DNA of 64,000 nt, taken from Mycoplasma sp. CAG:956 (GTDB lineage: Bacteria; Bacillota_I; Bacilli_A; RF39; UBA660). The stretch lies in NCBI GenBank assembly GCA_000433475.1, contig HF993102.1, positions 32,795 to 96,794 of the forward strand, in the 5' to 3' direction. Below are positions 26,784-35,704 of the stretch, in pieces. Positions within the stretch are counted from its first letter, which is position 1. The number at the start of each line of letters is the position of its first letter. The translations under genes and the position numbers were made by a program. The notes beneath the pieces were generated by a model that was not told the DNA's origin, searched no databases, and saw only the letters and a program-made list of their open reading frames with translations.

Positions 26784-26851
26784 TCTTATAAACTCTACCT
26801 ATGCTATTCCTATAGCACTAAGTGAGATAAAACGATTTAAAAGGGATATAA

Positions 26852-27595
26852 CTACTTTTCTTTAGTCTTACCTTTAGGGTAAATTAACTTATTATTACTG
26901 ATTGCTAAATCTTTGTTAATTAACATAGTCTCTTTTTTTTCTTCGCCGTCCAGCTTATACGTTATGTCTACTGTAAATTTACTATTTTTATAGCCTTTCT
27001 TAGTAAATAATTCATCATAACTATAATCTTCGATATTAATTCCTGTAAAAAAACTACTCTGCCCCTTAATAAGCTCATCATCTATTTTAAATTCAACATT
27101 AATAATATCATTTTCTTTTACTTTATCATTCTTAATGTCAAAAGTCCCACTCTTTAAAATAAATTTCTGGCTTGATTCTGCAAAAATGCCGTTTGTATAA
27201 GTAAAAGTGTCACTATCACCATTTAAAACATAAACTCTTATTCTGTTAAAGTTATTAAAAAAGTACATGCTAAGTAAAACAAACAATATAGTTAGAGCAA
27301 TTGCAGCAAAATTTATCATTCTAAATTTAAAGACTTTTTTACTAAACTTTTTGGTTTCGACTTCTAAATAATTATCTTTTTCTTCTATAGTTTTCAAAAA
27401 TTCATCCATAGACATATTAAAAACTTTACACAATTTCTGCATTATTTCTATTGATAAGCCCCTTTGACCATTTTCTATCTTTGAAAAATAACTTCTTGAA
27501 ATACCAAGTTTACTGGCCAACTCCTCTTGACTCATTTTATTTTCTTTTCGCAAGCTTTTGATTCTTGAGCCTATTAATTTTTCTTCGTTTTCCAT
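26852..27595 (-). CDS. Membrane-anchored XRE-family regulator
   Basis: 247 residues. Residues 8-65 are an HTH_XRE domain (RIKSLRKENKMSQEELASKLG, SRSYFSKIENGQ, LCKVFNMSMDEFL). One hydrophobic helix at about 90-110 (MINFAAIALTILFVLLSMYFF) is followed by about 135 extracytoplasmic residues rich in beta-type sequence. Such HTH-TM-sensor proteins may link an outside signal to DNA binding. It sits upstream of the paralogous pair, which has its own promoter with a dyad, so it is a candidate regulator of that pair. Confidence 0.82.
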   Translation of the reverse strand: MENEEKLIGSRIKSLRKENKMSQEELASKLGISRSYFSKIENGQRGLSIEIMQKLCKVFNMSMDEFLKTIEEKDNYLEVETKKFSKKVFKFRMINFAAIALTILFVLLSMYFFNNFNRIRVYVLNGDSDTFTYTNGIFAESSQKFILKSGTFDIKNDKVKENDIINVEFKIDDELIKGQSSFFTGINIEDYSYDELFTKKGYKNSKFTVDITYKLDGEEKKETMLINKDLAISNNKLIYPKGKTKEK

Positions 27596-27616
27596 ACTTT
27601 TTGCCTCACAACTTAA

Positions 27617-27645
27617 ATTTTACATTAATAAGTCTTATTTGTCTA
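27617..27645 (-). promoter_or_regulatory. Predicted promoter of the XRE regulator gene
   Basis: TAGACA (27640-27645), a 17-nt spacer ending in TG, TAAAAT (27617-27622). Confidence 0.6.
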
Positions 27646-27735
27646 TCCAAATTTTTTTATTATTATAAAGCTATAGATAATTTTTAATTCATTAATATAT
27701 ATAATCATTGTTTTGTTAATTTGCAAGTTATTTTA

Positions 27736-27768
27736 GAAAAAAGTAAGCAAAATTTCTTCTGCTTACTT
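27736..27768 (-). terminator. Terminator after the smr gene
   Basis: Stem AAGTAAGCA/TGCTTACTT with a T-run on the minus strand, 7 nt past the stop. Confidence 0.8.
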
Positions 27769-27774
27769 CCAATT

Positions 27775-28044
27775 TTATTTTAAGTTTAATAGAACAACAG
27801 TTTGCCCATCATTTAAACCATCAATATAATATTTATTAACCCTTTTATTTCTTTTTAGTAATTCATGTGTTTTACTTCTTAGAGCTCCACTACCTTTACC
27901 ATGAATAATAATAATTTTATCATTTTTTAATTTAACATTATCTCTGATAAAGGCTTCAATTAAATAAACAATAGTGGCAGTTGTTTCACCATGTAAATCT
28001 AAATGTGGTAAATAATCAGTAAAAGGGTCAATTATTTTTCTCAT
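27775..28044 (-). CDS. Stand-alone Smr-domain protein
   Basis: 89 residues, just a Smr domain: HLDLHGETTATIVYLIEAFI, then IIIIHGKGSGALRSKTHELL and a final strand. These are the LDLHG and HGxGxGxLR motifs of MutS2 C-terminal endonucleases. The small single-domain form may cut or bind nucleic acid. Recent work on bacterial Smr proteins links them to ribosome rescue and mRNA cleavage, but assignment here is inference. It overlaps the 3' end of the kinase gene by 17 nt. Confidence 0.85.
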   Translation of the reverse strand: MRKIIDPFTDYLPHLDLHGETTATIVYLIEAFIRDNVKLKNDKIIIIHGKGSGALRSKTHELLKRNKRVNKYYIDGLNDGQTVVLLNLK

Positions 28045-28933
28045 AAATTTTGTTTACCTCATCTAGTTTAGAAATGGAAATGCGTCCTCCTATTACTCTA
28101 GTGGCAAGACCAGCTGCTATATTACCATACTTAATTGATTTTTCTAAAGTAAAATTATTAGCAATGCCATAACTAAAAGCTCCGGTAAAAATATCACCAC
28201 AACCAGAAGTATCAACAACTTCCATTTTTAAAGATGGGGAAATTTTTATTTGGTCATCTACCATATACATTGCACCATTATTACCTAAAGTTATAATTAT
28301 ATTTTGATGCTCATAGCGACTTCTAAGCTCAGTATAAGCATTAACTAAAGCCGAAACATTGCTACTATCAATTGGCATTTTTAAATGACCACTAACAAAG
28401 TCTAGAGAACATATTAAATAATTTACTTTTAAAGCTAAATTGGCAATATCTTGGTTAAATCTAGTTGCTCTTAAAATGGTAACAGCTTTAGGAAATCTTT
28501 CGATAGTTGATTTAGAGGCATAAGTATCGTTACCATCTAAAACAATTAAATCGGGTTGAAAATCAAAATCAAATTTCTTTAATTTTACAAATTCATCAGC
28601 AACATCAAAGCTAGTTGACATTTTATTTTTGTTATCAACTAAAACAAAGGATAGTACGGTATCTTTTTCATATGATGTTTCTACATACCTGGTATCAACT
28701 CCAGCTGTTTCTAATTCCTTACGAACTCTGTTACCATAAACATCATTACCAACAACACCAGCAAATGTTGATGAAATACCCCATTTAGCAAGCATATATG
28801 CAACATTGCACGCAGTTCCCCCACCACAGCCAATCTTATTAATAAATCTTAGCTTATCTCCTTCTTTTGGGTATTCATCAACACTTACATATATATCATA
28901 ACTAGCTTGACCTATCGACAAAGTTTTAATCAT
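28028..28933 (-). CDS. PfkB-family carbohydrate/nucleoside kinase
   Basis: 301 residues. The ribokinase fold is clear: an N-terminal GCGGGTACNVAYMLAKWGI motif and the C-terminal anion-hole/catalytic motif DTSGCGDIFTGAFSYG, with Asp as base. It phosphorylates a sugar or nucleoside with ATP. The exact substrate (ribose, fructose 1-P, tagatose 6-P or other) is not readable. Its ribosome-binding site AAGGAGATAAGAAA is strong. It is followed by smr in the same transcript. Confidence 0.87.
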   Translation of the reverse strand: MIKTLSIGQASYDIYVSVDEYPKEGDKLRFINKIGCGGGTACNVAYMLAKWGISSTFAGVVGNDVYGNRVRKELETAGVDTRYVETSYEKDTVLSFVLVDNKNKMSTSFDVADEFVKLKKFDFDFQPDLIVLDGNDTYASKSTIERFPKAVTILRATRFNQDIANLALKVNYLICSLDFVSGHLKMPIDSSNVSALVNAYTELRSRYEHQNIIITLGNNGAMYMVDDQIKISPSLKMEVVDTSGCGDIFTGAFSYGIANNFTLEKSIKYGNIAAGLATRVIGGRISISKLDEVNKIYEKNN

Positions 28934-28990
28934 TTTCTTATCTCCTTATACTAATATCTACAGTAAAGATTATACTATATTTTTACTAAG

Positions 28991-29029
28991 AAAAAAAGTA
29001 CCAGCTTTAGAGTTTTATGGTACTTTTTA
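28991..29029 (-). terminator. Terminator of ppdK
   Basis: An 11-bp stem AAAAAGTACCA/TGGTACTTTTT with a T-rich tail; it would function in both directions but sits right after the ppdK stop. Confidence 0.85.
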
Positions 29030-29032
29030 TTT

Positions 29033-31654
29033 TTATTGTTCCTTATTAATTAATGATGCCTTGGCAGCAGCTAGTTTAGCAACGGGTATACGATATGCCG
29101 ATGCAGAAATATAAGAAAGGCCAATTTTATCAAAGAAGATAATTGATGATTCATCGGCAGCATGCTCACCACATACACCTAAAGAAATATTTGGCTTAAT
29201 ACTTTTAGACATTTTTGTAGCAATTTTAACTAAAGTTCCTACTCCGTTTGTATCAAGACTCATAAAAGGGTCTTTTTCTAAAATATTTTTAGCATAATAA
29301 TCTTTTAAGAATTTGGCAGCATCATCTCTAGAAAAGCCGAATGTTAATTGAGTTAAATCATTTGTACCAAAAGAGAAGAAATCGCAAACATCTGCTAATT
29401 CATCAGCTAAAATGGCTGCTCTTGGTACTTCGATCATAGCACCAATTTGATAATTAATTTGCATGCCTTTTTTCTCTAAAACACGTTTAATTTCTTTTTC
29501 AACAATATCTTTTATATAAATAAATTCTTTTTTATCCATAATAAGTGGTAACATAATTTCAACGATTGGATCAATACCTTCTTTTTTGACGTTGCAAGCA
29601 GCACTGATAACAGCATTAGTTTGCATAACAGCAATTTCTGGATAAGTTATATCAAGTCTTGAACCACGATGTCCCATCATTGGATTAAATTCTTTTAAAC
29701 TATCTATTTTTAATTTTAAGGCTTCTGGTGTAGTATTTAAAGCTTTAGCTAATTCTTCTATTTCATAATCTTCTTTTGGTAAAAATTCATGTAATGGTGG
29801 ATCTAAATAGCGAATAACAACTGGTAAACCAGAATTTAGGCGATATAGTTCTTCAAAGTCTTTTTCTTGATATGGTAATAATGATACTAGTGCCTGTAAA
29901 CGTGTCTTTTTATCATTTGCAAGTATCATCTGTCTAAATTTAAATATTCTAGTTTTTTCAAAGAACATGTGTTCAGTACGAACAAGTCCGATGCCCTCAG
30001 CTCCAAATGATTTAGCTATTTCCATATCCTTTTTAGTATCAGCATTAGCGCGAACGCCTAGATTTTTAATATCATTGCACATATTTAAAAGTTCATTAAT
30101 AGATGTATTACTGCTAATGTTTTCTAATTCAATTTCACCCTTATAAACATTACCTGTTGTACCATCAATCGAAATAATATCACCTTCGTGTAACACTTCC
30201 CTTTTATTAGTAATTAATGTATTATTTGCAATATCCATATTACTGCAACCACTAACGCAACAAATACCCATACCACGAGCTACAACAGCAGCATGAGAAG
30301 TCATACCACCGCGGATAGTTAAAATGCCCTCGGCATAATGCATTCCCTCAATATCTTCAGGACTTGTTTCATGACGTACTAAGACAGTTTTAATGCCTTC
30401 CTTAGATTTTTTTATAGCATCTTGAGCTTCAAAAACAATCTGACCACAAGCAGCTCCAGGACTGGCTGCAAGTCCTTGACCTATTATTGTAGCTGTCTTT
30501 AAGCTGTCAGCATTAAATACTTTATGTAGAGCTTGAGTAATATCATCGATGCTTACTCTTCTAATAGCTTCTTCTTTACTGATTTTTCCTTCACGAACTA
30601 AAGAGGTTGCAATATTAACTGATGCTAAACCAGTTCTTTTGCCAGTACGAGTTTGTAACATATAAAGTTTACCATCTTCGATAGTAAATTCCATATCTTG
30701 CATATCCTTATAGTAGTCTTCTAACTTTTTAGCAACAGATATAAACTCTTCATAAACAAGGGGCATAATATTTTTTAAAGTTTCAATACTTTGTGGAGTT
30801 CTAATTCCAGCAACAACATCTTCTCCTTGAGCATTAATTAAATATTCTCCGAATATTTTAGCCTCACCATTAATAGGACTTCTTGTAAAGGCAACTCCTG
30901 TACCAGAATTATTATTTTTATTACCATAAACCATTTCTTGAATATTAACAGCTGTTCCCCAATCATCAGGAATATTATTAATCTTGCGATAATATATAGC
31001 TCTACTATTATTCCATGATTTAAACACAGCTCCAATTGCCATAATTAATTGACGAGTTGTATCCATAGGGAATTCTTCGTTAGTTAATTCTTGATACATC
31101 TCTTTATATTTTAAAGTTATTTTATACCAATCATCACCAGTTAATTCAACATCGTTTTCATAGTTATGTTCTTTTTTATAAGTTGTTAAATATTCTTCAA
31201 ATATACTTTTATCTTTACCCATAACAACATCAGCAAACATCATGATTAAACGGCGATAAGAATCATAAACAAATCTTTCGTTATTGGTTATTCTAGCAAA
31301 AGAAGCTGCTACTTCATCATTAAGTCCTAAGTTAAGAATAGTATCCATCATTCCCGGCATACTACTTCTAGCCCCACTTCTTACAGATACTAATAGTGGT
31401 TTATTAACATCTCCTAAGATTTTGCCAGTTCTTTGTTCTAAACTAGTTAAATGCTTATAAATCTCTTCTTCTAAGGTTACAGAAATTGTTTCGGCATCGT
31501 CATAGTATTTATTGCAGGCTTTAGTTGTAATAATAAAACCATCAGGTACTGGCAAGCCTAGATTTTTCATTGAAGCTAAATTGGCGCCTTTACCACCTAG
31601 TAATTCTTTCATATCTTTTGTGCCTTCACTGAAGTCATACACAAATTTTTCCAT
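29033..31654 (-). CDS. ppdK: Pyruvate, phosphate dikinase
   Basis: 873 residues, the standard size. It interconverts pyruvate, ATP and Pi with PEP, AMP and PPi. The order is an N-terminal nucleotide-binding domain (GGKGANLASM near the start), then the phosphohistidine swivel domain with GGMTSHAAVVARGMGICCV, then the C-terminal PEP/pyruvate barrel ending with NDLTQLTFGFSRDD and LGVCGEHAADE. In anaerobic Bacilli it often serves as a PPi-linked glycolytic step. The regulatory PPDK kinase/phosphatase is not nearby. It is monocistronic. Confidence 0.97.
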   Translation of the reverse strand: MEKFVYDFSEGTKDMKELLGGKGANLASMKNLGLPVPDGFIITTKACNKYYDDAETISVTLEEEIYKHLTSLEQRTGKILGDVNKPLLVSVRSGARSSMPGMMDTILNLGLNDEVAASFARITNNERFVYDSYRRLIMMFADVVMGKDKSIFEEYLTTYKKEHNYENDVELTGDDWYKITLKYKEMYQELTNEEFPMDTTRQLIMAIGAVFKSWNNSRAIYYRKINNIPDDWGTAVNIQEMVYGNKNNNSGTGVAFTRSPINGEAKIFGEYLINAQGEDVVAGIRTPQSIETLKNIMPLVYEEFISVAKKLEDYYKDMQDMEFTIEDGKLYMLQTRTGKRTGLASVNIATSLVREGKISKEEAIRRVSIDDITQALHKVFNADSLKTATIIGQGLAASPGAACGQIVFEAQDAIKKSKEGIKTVLVRHETSPEDIEGMHYAEGILTIRGGMTSHAAVVARGMGICCVSGCSNMDIANNTLITNKREVLHEGDIISIDGTTGNVYKGEIELENISSNTSINELLNMCNDIKNLGVRANADTKKDMEIAKSFGAEGIGLVRTEHMFFEKTRIFKFRQMILANDKKTRLQALVSLLPYQEKDFEELYRLNSGLPVVIRYLDPPLHEFLPKEDYEIEELAKALNTTPEALKLKIDSLKEFNPMMGHRGSRLDITYPEIAVMQTNAVISAACNVKKEGIDPIVEIMLPLIMDKKEFIYIKDIVEKEIKRVLEKKGMQINYQIGAMIEVPRAAILADELADVCDFFSFGTNDLTQLTFGFSRDDAAKFLKDYYAKNILEKDPFMSLDTNGVGTLVKIATKMSKSIKPNISLGVCGEHAADESSIIFFDKIGLSYISASAYRIPVAKLAAAKASLINKEQ

Positions 31655-31738
31655 TTTTTATTCTCCTTCTATTCTAATTAAATATAGCATTTTTCTAAAA
31701 ATTTTACTACTAATTTTTTATCAATTTTTAATTTATAA

Positions 31739-32611
31739 TTATCTTTTAAAAGCTTTTAAATATTCTTGTCTTACTACTTCATTAGTAACATGCGTATATA
31801 TTCCCGTTGTTGATAGTGATTTATGTCCGAGTAATTCTTGAACACTTCTTATATCACAACCATTGTTTAACATTTCAGTTGCAAAAGAGTGTCTTAGAGT
31901 ATGAGGACTAATCTTTTGACGTAGCAGGGCTTTTTTAGAAATATCACTTATTAAATATTCAACTCCTCGTCTTGTTAATCTAGTATAATTTTTATTTAGA
32001 AATAAGTATTCTTTATCAACAATATTTATGTTTCTTCTTAAATTTAAATAGTCTTCTAAGTAATTTTTAGCATAATCTCCGTAATAAACTATTCTTTCTT
32101 TATTACCCTTTCCTAAGACTTTTATACTTTGTTCTTTTTTATTAATATTATTAATTTCAATATTTACAGCTTCACTTACTCTTAGACCAGTATCAAATAA
32201 AATTTCTAGTAATAAGAGATTTCTTGCTTTTAAAAATTCGTTTTCTTCCTTTTCTACTATAGCAAGCAAACTCATGTACTCGGAATAATTAATAAAATTA
32301 GGTAGTCTTTTTTCTTTACGTGGACGATTAATATCTTCAAAGTAATTATACTTAGTAACCTTACATTTTGTTAAATAGTTATAATAATCATTAAGACTAC
32401 TTAAAATACGGTTAATACTACTATTTTTATATTTTTTTTCATCTAAGTATTTTAAATAACTCCTTATTACTTCATGGTTAACATCTTTATAATTTAGCTT
32501 TTGAATATGCAAATATTCTAAAAAAATATTAATATCACTTATATAACTATTAATAGTATTTAAACTATATTTTCTAACATTTTTTAAATAATTTTCAAAA
32601 TCTTTTAACAT
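31739..32611 (-). CDS. Tyrosine recombinase, XerC/XerD type
   Basis: 290 residues from the ATG at 32611 (AGGATAAAT upstream); the longer frame reaches back through the deoD terminator and is rejected. It has an N-terminal SAM-like core-binding domain (residues 1-90) and a C-terminal catalytic domain with Arg in DTGLRVSEA, Lys in VLGKGNKER, HTLRHSFATEML, LGHKSLSTTGIYTHV and the Tyr nucleophile in that last motif. It probably resolves chromosome dimers at dif. I cannot tell XerC from XerD, or rule out an integrase. It is not next to any phage gene. Confidence 0.87.
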   Translation of the reverse strand: MLKDFENYLKNVRKYSLNTINSYISDINIFLEYLHIQKLNYKDVNHEVIRSYLKYLDEKKYKNSSINRILSSLNDYYNYLTKCKVTKYNYFEDINRPRKEKRLPNFINYSEYMSLLAIVEKEENEFLKARNLLLLEILFDTGLRVSEAVNIEINNINKKEQSIKVLGKGNKERIVYYGDYAKNYLEDYLNLRRNINIVDKEYLFLNKNYTRLTRRGVEYLISDISKKALLRQKISPHTLRHSFATEMLNNGCDIRSVQELLGHKSLSTTGIYTHVTNEVVRQEYLKAFKR

Positions 32612-32620
32612 ATTTATCCT

Positions 32621-32664
32621 AAAAAAATAGGTCTTTAGACCTATATTCAAGTTGGTGCAAGCCA
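32621..32664 (-). terminator. Terminator of deoD (double hairpin)
   Basis: Minus strand: first the hairpin GTTGG/CCAAC, then TAGGTC-TAAA-GACCTA with seven T. The T-run directly abuts the ribosome-binding site of the xer gene, so xer would need read-through or a promoter hidden here. Confidence 0.8.
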
Positions 32665-32674
32665 ACAACCCTTT

Positions 32675-33406
32675 TTATTTTATTATAGCATCTAGTGCAA
32701 GTGTAATCATGTCGTCTAGTGATTTTTCACGGTCTTCAATTGGTAAAACAACATCACTAAATTTAGAATCAACGGCAGTTACTATCGCTGTTGCTTCCTT
32801 TTTAAATGAGTTAGCAACATGAACAAGAGCATAAGCTTCCATTTCCTCAGCAATTGGTTTAACATCTTCAGGGATTCTTTTTAAAACATTATCCATGTTA
32901 ATATAAGGACCAAAGGCATCACATGTAAGCATGGTGCCAATGTGTAATTTTTTTCCTTGTTCTTTAGCGGTTGCTATGATATTTTCATTTAATTTTTTGC
33001 TTGGATAAACCATATTTTTATCATAACCATCATAATTGTAAGCAAAGTTTGATAAACTAAAGATATCATCAGCAAGTATTAATTCTGGCACGTTAATATC
33101 CTTAGTTACAACTCCACAGGTACCAATGCGAATGATTTTTTCAACATTAAAATAATAAAATAATTCAAAGGCATAAATGCTCATACTAGGCATTCCCATA
33201 CCACTACCCATGATTGTTATCTCATGATTTTTATAAGTTCCTGTAAAGCCAAACATATTACGAACGCTAGTAACCATTCTAGCATTTTTTAAAAACTTTT
33301 CAGCTATATATTTTGCTCTTAGTGGGTCACCAGGCATTAATACTAAAGGTGCTATATCTTTTTTATTTTTTACTTTAATATGAATAGGTTCTTCTTGTGG
33401 TTTCAT
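32675..33406 (-). CDS. deoD: Purine nucleoside phosphorylase, DeoD type
   Basis: 243 residues, hexameric bacterial PNP family: an N-terminal PIHIKV segment, then VLMPGDPLRAKYIAE, MGSGMGMPSMSIYAFEL, IRIGTCG, and the purine/ribose site VAEEMEAYALVHVA-type motif. It splits purine (deoxy)nucleosides with phosphate for salvage. Monocistronic, with its own terminator. Confidence 0.95.
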   Translation of the reverse strand: MKPQEEPIHIKVKNKKDIAPLVLMPGDPLRAKYIAEKFLKNARMVTSVRNMFGFTGTYKNHEITIMGSGMGMPSMSIYAFELFYYFNVEKIIRIGTCGVVTKDINVPELILADDIFSLSNFAYNYDGYDKNMVYPSKKLNENIIATAKEQGKKLHIGTMLTCDAFGPYINMDNVLKRIPEDVKPIAEEMEAYALVHVANSFKKEATAIVTAVDSKFSDVVLPIEDREKSLDDMITLALDAIIK

Positions 33407-33636
33407 TTTTTCTATCCTCCTATGATTACATTATAGCTTAAATTTACTAATAATAAAACTAAAAATTACAAAAAAGCTATTTTTTTTAAGAAAAAATCTT
33501 TACAAATTACTATCTTTTTAGTAATCTAAAACAACGTAAATAATTTTATGGCTTTATATACTTATATAAGAAATATTTTAGAAAGGAATTAAAATTAAGA
33601 AAATTTTATTTATCTTATAATTAATTAAAAATTAAT

Positions 33637-33939
33637 ATGTTAGGAAAAATCGTAATTAGTGTTAATAAAAATTATTACTTTTTAGAAATTAATGGTTTTT
33701 CAAGGAAAACTAAGGATAACACAGTAATTCTTGATATTTTAAATAAAAATTATGGTCATTTAATTAACTATAAAAAAAGTGGCAATGATTTAGTCTTAAA
33801 TTTTGAACGAATAGTTATCGTCATTAAAAGTATAAGAAATATTAATAAGCTTGGCAACGATGATACTCTTTTTAATTATGTTGCCTCTTTTAAAGATGAA
33901 AAGTTAATGAGGTTAGTAAAGATTAAGCAAAAAAATTAA
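33637..33939 (+). CDS. Unknown 100-residue protein
   Basis: A compact alpha/beta-type sequence (KIVISVNKNYYFLEINGF, then DLVLNFERIVIVIKSI and a basic tail). No Shine-Dalgarno lies near the ATG, and no upstream in-frame start exists. A TATAAT at 33616-33621 places the transcript start only about 9 nt before the ATG, so it may be read from a nearly leaderless mRNA. It converges on sigK and overlaps it by 4 nt. No family recognised. Region 33407-33600 upstream holds an ATTACT/AGTAAT hairpin but no gene. Confidence 0.5.
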   Translation: MLGKIVISVNKNYYFLEINGFSRKTKDNTVILDILNKNYGHLINYKKSGNDLVLNFERIVIVIKSIRNINKLGNDDTLFNYVASFKDEKLMRLVKIKQKN

Positions 33940-34628
33940 TCTTTATTTTTTTTAATAAATTCTCTTAATATTTTACTTATAGCACGTTTTTCAATTCGGG
34001 AAACATAGCTTCTTGAAATACGCATTTCTTTAGCAATTTCTTTTTGAGTCATTGCTTTTTTATTATTAAGACCATATCTTTTAATAATAATATCTTGCTC
34101 TCTTTTATTTAACTCAGCTATAAATTGTTTTAAAAGATTAATATTATCTTTTAAATACAGTTCTTCTTCAATTGGTTTGCTTTTATCTTTGATAACATCT
34201 TTTAGGTTTATTTTGTTGCCTTCTTTATCAGTACCAATATAATCGTCCAGTGATACTGTATTTTGAAATTTTCTAGAAGAACGATAATACATTAAAATTT
34301 CATTTTCAATACAACGGGCGGCATAAGTAGTTATTTTAATGTTTTTGTTACTCTGATAAGAATCGATGCCTTTAATTAGTCCAATGGTTCCAATGCTTAT
34401 CAAATCGTCAGTAAGTCCAAGAGGAGGGTTAAATTTTTTAACTATATGGGCAACCAAGCGAAGATTATGCTCAATTAAGATATTTCTGGCTTCTTTATCA
34501 CCTTGTTGCATTAAAGTAATGTATTTTTCCTCTTCATCGCTGGTTAAGGGATCTTTAAAAACAGTATTAGAATAACTTCCCGTAAAGAAGAAAATGTTTT
34601 TAATGAAATTAATAAGTAAATTTAGCAA
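33936..34628 (-). CDS. sigK: Sporulation sigma factor SigK with intact pro-sequence
   Basis: 230 residues with a TTG start at 34628, placed 5-6 nt after TAGGTGAT; a GTG at 34637 lies within that ribosome-binding site. It begins with a hydrophobic pro-sequence (LLINFIKNIFFFTGSYSN) like pro-SigK, then the mature start PLTSDEEEKY. Region 2 (NLRLVAHIVKKF, DDLISIGTIGLIKGIDSYQ, YAARCIENEILMYYRS) and the region 4 HTH (MTQKEIAKEMRISRSYVSRIEKRAI) match SigK better than SigE. SigK acts late in the mother cell after cleavage by SpoIVFB. The gene is continuous, so no skin-like element splits it here. Confidence 0.87.
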   Translation of the reverse strand: MLNLLINFIKNIFFFTGSYSNTVFKDPLTSDEEEKYITLMQQGDKEARNILIEHNLRLVAHIVKKFNPPLGLTDDLISIGTIGLIKGIDSYQSNKNIKITTYAARCIENEILMYYRSSRKFQNTVSLDDYIGTDKEGNKINLKDVIKDKSKPIEEELYLKDNINLLKQFIAELNKREQDIIIKRYGLNNKKAMTQKEIAKEMRISRSYVSRIEKRAISKILREFIKKNKD

Positions 34629-34688
34629 TATTATCACCTACTAAATTGTATTTTTATTCATAAAAAAAAGAACTAGATAGCAACATGA

Positions 34689-35141
34689 TTAATATTCAAT
34701 ATCATCATATTTGTCTAATAGTTCTTTTTGTTCTTTAATTATATTCATTACTCGATTTCGATATACGATAGTGTCTCTTTTAATTGCATCGGCATCATCT
34801 TGAATTTTTTGAGCCTTAAGCAAGGCATCGTTAATAATTCTTGAGGCATTTTTCTTAGCATCTTCTACAATTGCCTGCGATTCATCATTTGCAGATTTCC
34901 TTATGGTTTGATTTGATTCTTCAGCAAGGACCAAAGTTCTTCTTAGAGTTCCTTCAATGTTTTTATATTGCTCTAGTTGACTTTCCAGTTTGCTATTATC
35001 ATCTCTTAATTTTTTCATTTCTTCGTTAGTTTGCTTTAGCTTATCTAACATGCTTTCATATTCGTTAGTAACATTGCTTATAAACTCATTAACTTCGTTT
35101 TTATTGTAGCCATAAAAAGACATCCCAAATGTTTTAGGCAT
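34689..35141 (-). CDS. divIVA: DivIVA-domain cell-division protein
   Basis: 150 residues from the ATG at 35141 (GAGGTGGGGGATT upstream). The N-terminal DivIVA lipid-binding domain has TFGMSFYGYNKNEVNEFI, followed by a long coiled coil (Lys/Glu/Gln heptads, residues about 30-80 and 100-145). It marks negatively curved membrane at poles and septa. It lies 26 nt downstream of sepF, as in the Bacillus ylm-divIVA cluster. Confidence 0.9.
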   Translation of the reverse strand: MPKTFGMSFYGYNKNEVNEFISNVTNEYESMLDKLKQTNEEMKKLRDDNSKLESQLEQYKNIEGTLRRTLVLAEESNQTIRKSANDESQAIVEDAKKNASRIINDALLKAQKIQDDADAIKRDTIVYRNRVMNIIKEQKELLDKYDDIEY

Positions 35142-35167
35142 AATCCCCCACCTCAATTTTTATTAAA

Positions 35168-35572
35168 TTACCACTTCACTTCCTCATTTGCTTCTTCATC
35201 GGCAACTGATGAATCTTCCGTGATTTTTCCTTGTACATTTACATTATTAGGTGCACACAAATAGATACCTACACCAACTTTTTGCATAGTGCCACCTATG
35301 GCATAGATACATCCACTTAAAAAGTCAATAATTCTCTTAGCTTGATCAGAAGTCACCCTTTTCAAGTTAACAACAACACTATTTCTCTTTTTTAAGTGAT
35401 CAGCAATTTGTTGTGATTCTGAATAGGCACGAGGCTCTAATAAAATCATTTTTGAGCCACCGTTTTTGCTGCCCGTTGCTTCCTCTTCTGTTGCTGTATA
35501 AAATTCGTCTTCAGTTTGAAGAGAATTATCATCACCATCTAACCCCATCATTTTCTTTAAATTTAAAGCCAT
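35168..35572 (-). CDS. sepF: Cell division protein SepF
   Basis: 134 residues: a short N-terminal amphipathic start (MALNLKKMMGL) that should bind membrane, an acidic linker, then the SepF core (MILLEPRAYSESQQIADHLKKR, VVVNLKRVTSDQAKRIIDFLSGCIYAIGG, YLCAP). It aligns FtsZ filaments at the membrane. It shares an operon with divIVA. Confidence 0.95.
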   Translation of the reverse strand: MALNLKKMMGLDGDDNSLQTEDEFYTATEEEATGSKNGGSKMILLEPRAYSESQQIADHLKKRNSVVVNLKRVTSDQAKRIIDFLSGCIYAIGGTMQKVGVGIYLCAPNNVNVQGKITEDSSVADEEANEEVKW

Positions 35573-35602
35573 AACTAAATCTCCTTACTTTATCTAACAA
35601 CA

Positions 35603-35631
35603 ATTATACATAAAATAAGCATTTTTTGCAA
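35603..35631 (-). promoter_or_regulatory. Promoter of sepF-divIVA
   Basis: TTGCAA (35626-35631), a 17-nt spacer ending TG, TATAAT (35603-35608); a strong extended sigma-A promoter. Confidence 0.8.
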
Positions 35632-35704
35632 TTCTTTTATGACTTTCAGTGCTTATTTATAATATCAAATTGTTTTTAATTTAGCAACCACAAATTTATT
35701 TTTT

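Noticed and set aside
31739..32611. Phage or island integrase
   Set aside because: Cannot be excluded by motif alone, but there is no adjacent phage gene, tRNA or att-like repeat, and size and order fit a housekeeping Xer protein.
33936..34628. SigE instead of SigK
   Set aside because: The hydrophobic pro-sequence and the region 4 wording (MTQKEIAKEMRISRSYVSRIEKRA) follow SigK; SigE has a longer amphipathic pro-region and different HTH residues.
35617..35666. AAATAAGCA ... TGCTTATTT inverted repeat between sepF and glyQS as a terminator
   Set aside because: The loop is long, no T-run follows on the glyQS strand, and the region overlaps the sepF promoter.
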